Shown: positions 5,705-8,201 of the stretch, one piece after another | Position numbering within the stretch: the first letter of the stretch is position 1 | Layout of the letters: each line of letters begins with the position of its first letter | NCBI GenBank assembly: GCA_002360325.1 | Contig: DEQG01000106.1 | Location: forward strand, 3,723-11,923 | Length of the DNA: 8,201 bases | From: Salinicoccus sp. UBA3372 | GTDB lineage: Bacteria > Bacillota > Bacilli > Staphylococcales > Salinicoccaceae | Direction: 5' to 3' | The notes under the pieces: model-generated | What the model saw: only the letters and a program-made list of their open reading frames with translations | The model's database searches: none | What the model was told of the DNA's origin: nothing | Position numbers and translations under genes: made by a program

Positions 5705-7549
5705 TTGCTGAAAAAATTATTATCAAAACCTGTGGACTGGGTTGTCTATTCGGTCATGGGTGAAAAACAGCGGAAACAGATCGGGGATATGCTCTCAAAA
5801 AAACAGAAAGAAAATATTACCCGGCTTCTTAATGGTAAGAAATTTCGCGAGAGACGCAAGCTGAAAGCATTAAAGCATCACCTGTATAACCTGGGGTTCA
5901 CAGACCAGGCATTGAAAGACATGCAGAAATTCCAGGTGGAAACAGAAAATAACGAAATTAAAAGACTCATCTCCTGGGAGATGAGTCTTTGGCACGCCAA
6001 TAAAAATACCGTCGAGGGTGCAAAAGAAGCAATCAAGTATTTGCCGGAAGCCGCGGAAGGCGAAAAAAGTGCCGATCAGCAGAGGAGGATAGTCATCGTC
6101 ACTGCAGAATGCCTCGGGCGTCTGGCGCATAAGGAGCATGCTGCTGAACTGCTGGAAAAACAACTTGATAAGGCACCGCACCCTGACTTGTATCTTGCGC
6201 TTGCAAACCTTGAAGAGAATATCGAAGAGCGGATGAAAATCATCAACAAAGCGTTTGAGATGTATGAGCTGAAACCTGTCGGCTTTAAAACAGATTACAG
6301 TACAGCGACTTACGATGATCTGATTACACTATCATCTGACCAGGGACACAAAGTGCATGACGGACCGAAAGTGTCGGTAATCCTTCCGGCATTTAAGGCG
6401 GAATTCGGCATCAGAGTCGCGATAGAATCCATACTGTCCCAATCATGGCAGAATATAGAGCTGCTTGTTGTGGATGACTGCAGTCCGGACGGTACGGTTG
6501 AAACGATCGGGGAATATGCAGAGAAAGATTCCAGAGTGAAACTGTTATCCACCCCGAAGAACAGCGGTCCGTACACGGCAAGAAACATTGCCATGAAAGA
6601 AGCTTCGGGTGAATTCATCACAATCAATGACGCAGACGACTGGTCCCACGAACAGAAAATAGAAACCCAGGTCAGACACTTGATGGAGAACGACAAAGTC
6701 ATCGCCAATACTTCAGAACATGCAAGGCTGACTGAAGAGCTGACACTGTACAGAAGAGGGACGCCCGGCAAATATATATTTCCGAATATGTCTTCGATCA
6801 TGTTCAGAAAAAATGAGGTTCTGGATAAGGTCGGTTACTGGGACAGCGTGCGGTTTGCGGCAGACGGCGAATTCAAGCGCCGCCTGATCAGAGAGTTCGG
6901 CCAAAAAGCCTATGTGGATTTGAAATCAGGACCGCTGTCATTGCCACGACAGTCCGTTTCATCACTGACAGGCAGTTCGGCATTTGGCTATGACGGTTTC
7001 TTCATGGGAGTCAGAAAAGAATATGTGGAAAGTCTGGAATATCATCACGATAGAGCAGACAATCTGTACTACGCGTATCCACAGGTGACGAGACCATTTC
7101 CTGTGCCCGAGCCGATGTGGCCGGAACGTGAAGAGAAAGCAGAAGGCTGGAGATATTTTGATGTGGTCCTGGCCGGAGATTTCAGGGAAAAGAGTACAAG
7201 GTACTTATACAAAATCAATCAGTTGAAAAAGGAATATAAGCGTATCGGACTGGTGCAGCTGTATGAATATAACCTGGATTTCCAAAGTGATATCGCACAG
7301 AATATAAGAAATGCAGTGGACGGCAGGAGTGTGCAGATGCTTGTCCATGGAGAGAAAATCAAAGCGGGCATACTGATCATGACAGAACCTGAACTTCTGC
7401 TCACTTGGCAGAAATACCGTCCTGAAATCATTGCAAAGGATGCCAAAGTGGAGAATCTGGAATTGATCGAGAACAGATTCAGAGATAAAGCTCATAAGCG
7501 CCTGGAAGAGTATTTCGGTATAAGAGCGGAGGATATTTCGAATGCTTAA
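5705..7549 (+). CDS. Large family 2 glycosyltransferase with N-terminal helical module (614 aa)
   Basis: A three-part transferase. Residues 50-190 form a helical, TPR-like module (landmarks SLWHANKNT 94-102, TAEC 133-136, DLYLALANLE 161-170). A linker follows, then a GT2 domain: VSVILPAF (223-230), VVDDCSPDGT (255-264), NSGPYTARNIA (286-296), INDADDW (307-313, DXD at 309-311), NMSSIMFRK (361-369) and AADGEFKRRL (385-394), where D387/E389 may hold the catalytic base. The end (about 482-590) starts FDVVLAGDFR and resembles one Rossmann half of a GT-B fold. The protein is cytosolic with no signal peptide. TTG 5705 is preferred: AAGGTGGTG (5690-5698) sits 6 bases before it, whereas ATG 5687 has no ribosome site. 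It lies 19 bases after the ATPase and overlaps the next gene by 8 bases. It probably extends or decorates the exported glycan; donor and acceptor are unknown. Confidence 0.88.
   Translation: MLKKLLSKPVDWVVYSVMGEKQRKQIGDMLSKKQKENITRLLNGKKFRERRKLKALKHHLYNLGFTDQALKDMQKFQVETENNEIKRLISWEMSLWHANKNTVEGAKEAIKYLPEAAEGEKSADQQRRIVIVTAECLGRLAHKEHAAELLEKQLDKAPHPDLYLALANLEENIEERMKIINKAFEMYELKPVGFKTDYSTATYDDLITLSSDQGHKVHDGPKVSVILPAFKAEFGIRVAIESILSQSWQNIELLVVDDCSPDGTVETIGEYAEKDSRVKLLSTPKNSGPYTARNIAMKEASGEFITINDADDWSHEQKIETQVRHLMENDKVIANTSEHARLTEELTLYRRGTPGKYIFPNMSSIMFRKNEVLDKVGYWDSVRFAADGEFKRRLIREFGQKAYVDLKSGPLSLPRQSVSSLTGSSAFGYDGFFMGVRKEYVESLEYHHDRADNLYYAYPQVTRPFPVPEPMWPEREEKAEGWRYFDVVLAGDFREKSTRYLYKINQLKKEYKRIGLVQLYEYNLDFQSDIAQNIRNAVDGRSVQMLVHGEKIKAGILIMTEPELLLTWQKYRPEIIAKDAKVENLELIENRFRDKAHKRLEEYFGIRAEDISNA
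5961..5990 (+). repeat. Perfect intragenic inverted repeat, 14-base arms
   Basis: The left arm AAAGACTCATCTCC (5961-5974) and right arm GGAGATGAGTCTTT (5977-5990) are exact reverse complements separated by TG. As RNA this would give a 13-pair stem with a CTGG tetraloop. It lies about 255 bases into gene 6, over codons K86-L95, in the best-conserved part of the helical module. The matching stretch of gene 7 does not form this stem although the protein sequence is similar. It is not followed by a U run, so it does not look like a normal terminator. Confidence 0.9.
7528..7533 (+). promoter_or_regulatory. Ribosome binding site of gene 7 inside gene 6
   Basis: GGAGGA lies 8 bases before ATG 7542 and within the final codons of gene 6, whose stop is at 7547-7549. 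The 8-base gene overlap points to translational coupling of the two paralogues. Confidence 0.8.
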
Positions 7550-8201
7550 AAATGAACAGCTCGCGTTGGAACTGCAGCAGCTTAAAGCAGAATTGGCAAG
7601 GAGTGAAGCAGAAAAATCAGAATCCCTTCGTAACCTGAAAAATGCGCAGACGGAATTTGATAATGCGGAGAAGTTTATTGAAAAAGCAAAGCGGATACCG
7701 AGTAACTTAAAAGGATTTGTGCGTGCAACCGGTGCGTATGCTCTCGGCAGACGAAACCGAAAACAACTGTATAGCCCGGCATACAGAAGGAAAGATGCAC
7801 AGAACAAGCTGAAGCAGTACACTTATCATCTATATGATCTTGGCTTTACATCAAGAGCGTTGAAAGATCTGGAACAGCTCTATGAGACGACAAAAAACAG
7901 TAATCTGAAAAGAGCAATCGCCTGGGAACTGACATTGTGGCATGCCAATAAATATACCAAAGCAGGCGCACTGCAGGCATTTGAATATTTGCCGCAGGCT
8001 GTGCGCGGCGTGAAGGATAAAAACTTTTTAAGAAGAACCGCTGTCATAGCTGCAGAATGTGCAGACAGACTTAATATGAGGGCTTCCGCAAAAAAAATTC
8101 TCAAAACTGTCATACATCAGAAACATCCGGATGTTTATCTCGCGATGGCCAACTTGGAAGACAATCTTGATGAACGCGCCGAATGGATAAATAAAACCAA
8201 C
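7542..8201 (+). CDS. Paralogue of the preceding helical-module glycosyltransferase, N-terminal part (runs off the window)
   Basis: The first 220 residues of a gene open to the end of the window. Residues 1-50 are charged and heptad-like (LALELQQLKAELARSEAEK and on), predicting a coiled coil. From about residue 82 the chain follows the helical module of the preceding gene product. Over the 71 residues from T103 to C173 it aligns without gaps to T66-C136 of that protein, with 33 identities by hand count, including LWHANK and AEC, then HPD-YLA-ANLE. The missing part is therefore expected to hold a GT2 domain, but this is inference. The start ATG 7542 has GGAGGA at 7528-7533, 8 bases upstream, and lies inside the last codons of the preceding gene, which implies coupled translation. 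The coiled coil has no counterpart in the preceding protein and could mediate oligomerisation or anchoring. Alone, this fragment could also be called an uncharacterised helical-repeat protein. Confidence 0.8.
   Translation, partial: MLKNEQLALELQQLKAELARSEAEKSESLRNLKNAQTEFDNAEKFIEKAKRIPSNLKGFVRATGAYALGRRNRKQLYSPAYRRKDAQNKLKQYTYHLYDLGFTSRALKDLEQLYETTKNSNLKRAIAWELTLWHANKYTKAGALQAFEYLPQAVRGVKDKNFLRRTAVIAAECADRLNMRASAKKILKTVIHQKHPDVYLAMANLEDNLDERAEWINKTN

Noticed and set aside
7205..7822. A 205-residue open frame on the minus strand across the gene 6/gene 7 junction
   Set aside because: It lies opposite two supported coding regions, its protein is Ser/Phe/Cys rich with no motif, and the sense genes explain the sequence.

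Overview
The window is one uninterrupted run of seven same-strand (+) genes. It looks like the middle of an operon for making and exporting a cell-surface polysaccharide. The organism appears to be a Gram-positive Bacillota species. Ribosome sites are strong AGGAGG types, TTG and GTG starts are used beside ATG, base composition is moderate, and the exporter is of the teichoic-acid (TagG/TagH) kind. A member of the wider Staphylococcaceae/Bacillales is my best guess, but the sequence alone does not fix the genus.

Layout: (1) 18-1139, a GT-B retaining glycosyltransferase (family 4 type). (2) 1161-2315, a second GT-B glycosyltransferase with an HPYDPRIY N-terminus. (3) 2320-3135, a small GT-A (family 2, TuaG-like) glycosyltransferase. 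(4) 3159-3938, the six-helix ABC-2 permease of a polysaccharide exporter. (5) 3982-5685, its ATPase, which carries two complete TagH/Wzt-type nucleotide-binding domains in one chain plus a very basic low-complexity tail. (6) 5705-7549, a large family 2 glycosyltransferase with an N-terminal helical-repeat module and a C-terminal Rossmann-like domain. (7) From 7542 to beyond the window end, a paralogue of gene 6 whose N-terminal helical module aligns without gaps over its core, but which begins with a coiled coil. Gaps are 4-43 bases and the last pair overlaps by 8 bases, so translation is probably coupled. No promoter, terminator, RNA gene, mobile element or CRISPR was found, and no gene-free stretch exceeds about 45 bases.

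Working model (inference): the three upstream transferases assemble a lipid-linked glycan on the cytoplasmic face. The permease dimer, driven by one tandem ATPase chain, flips it out. The two large helical-repeat transferases extend or decorate the polymer. The least ordinary features are the fused double ATPase with its basic tail, the tandem helical-module transferases, and a perfect inverted repeat with 14-base arms inside the coding sequence of gene 6.
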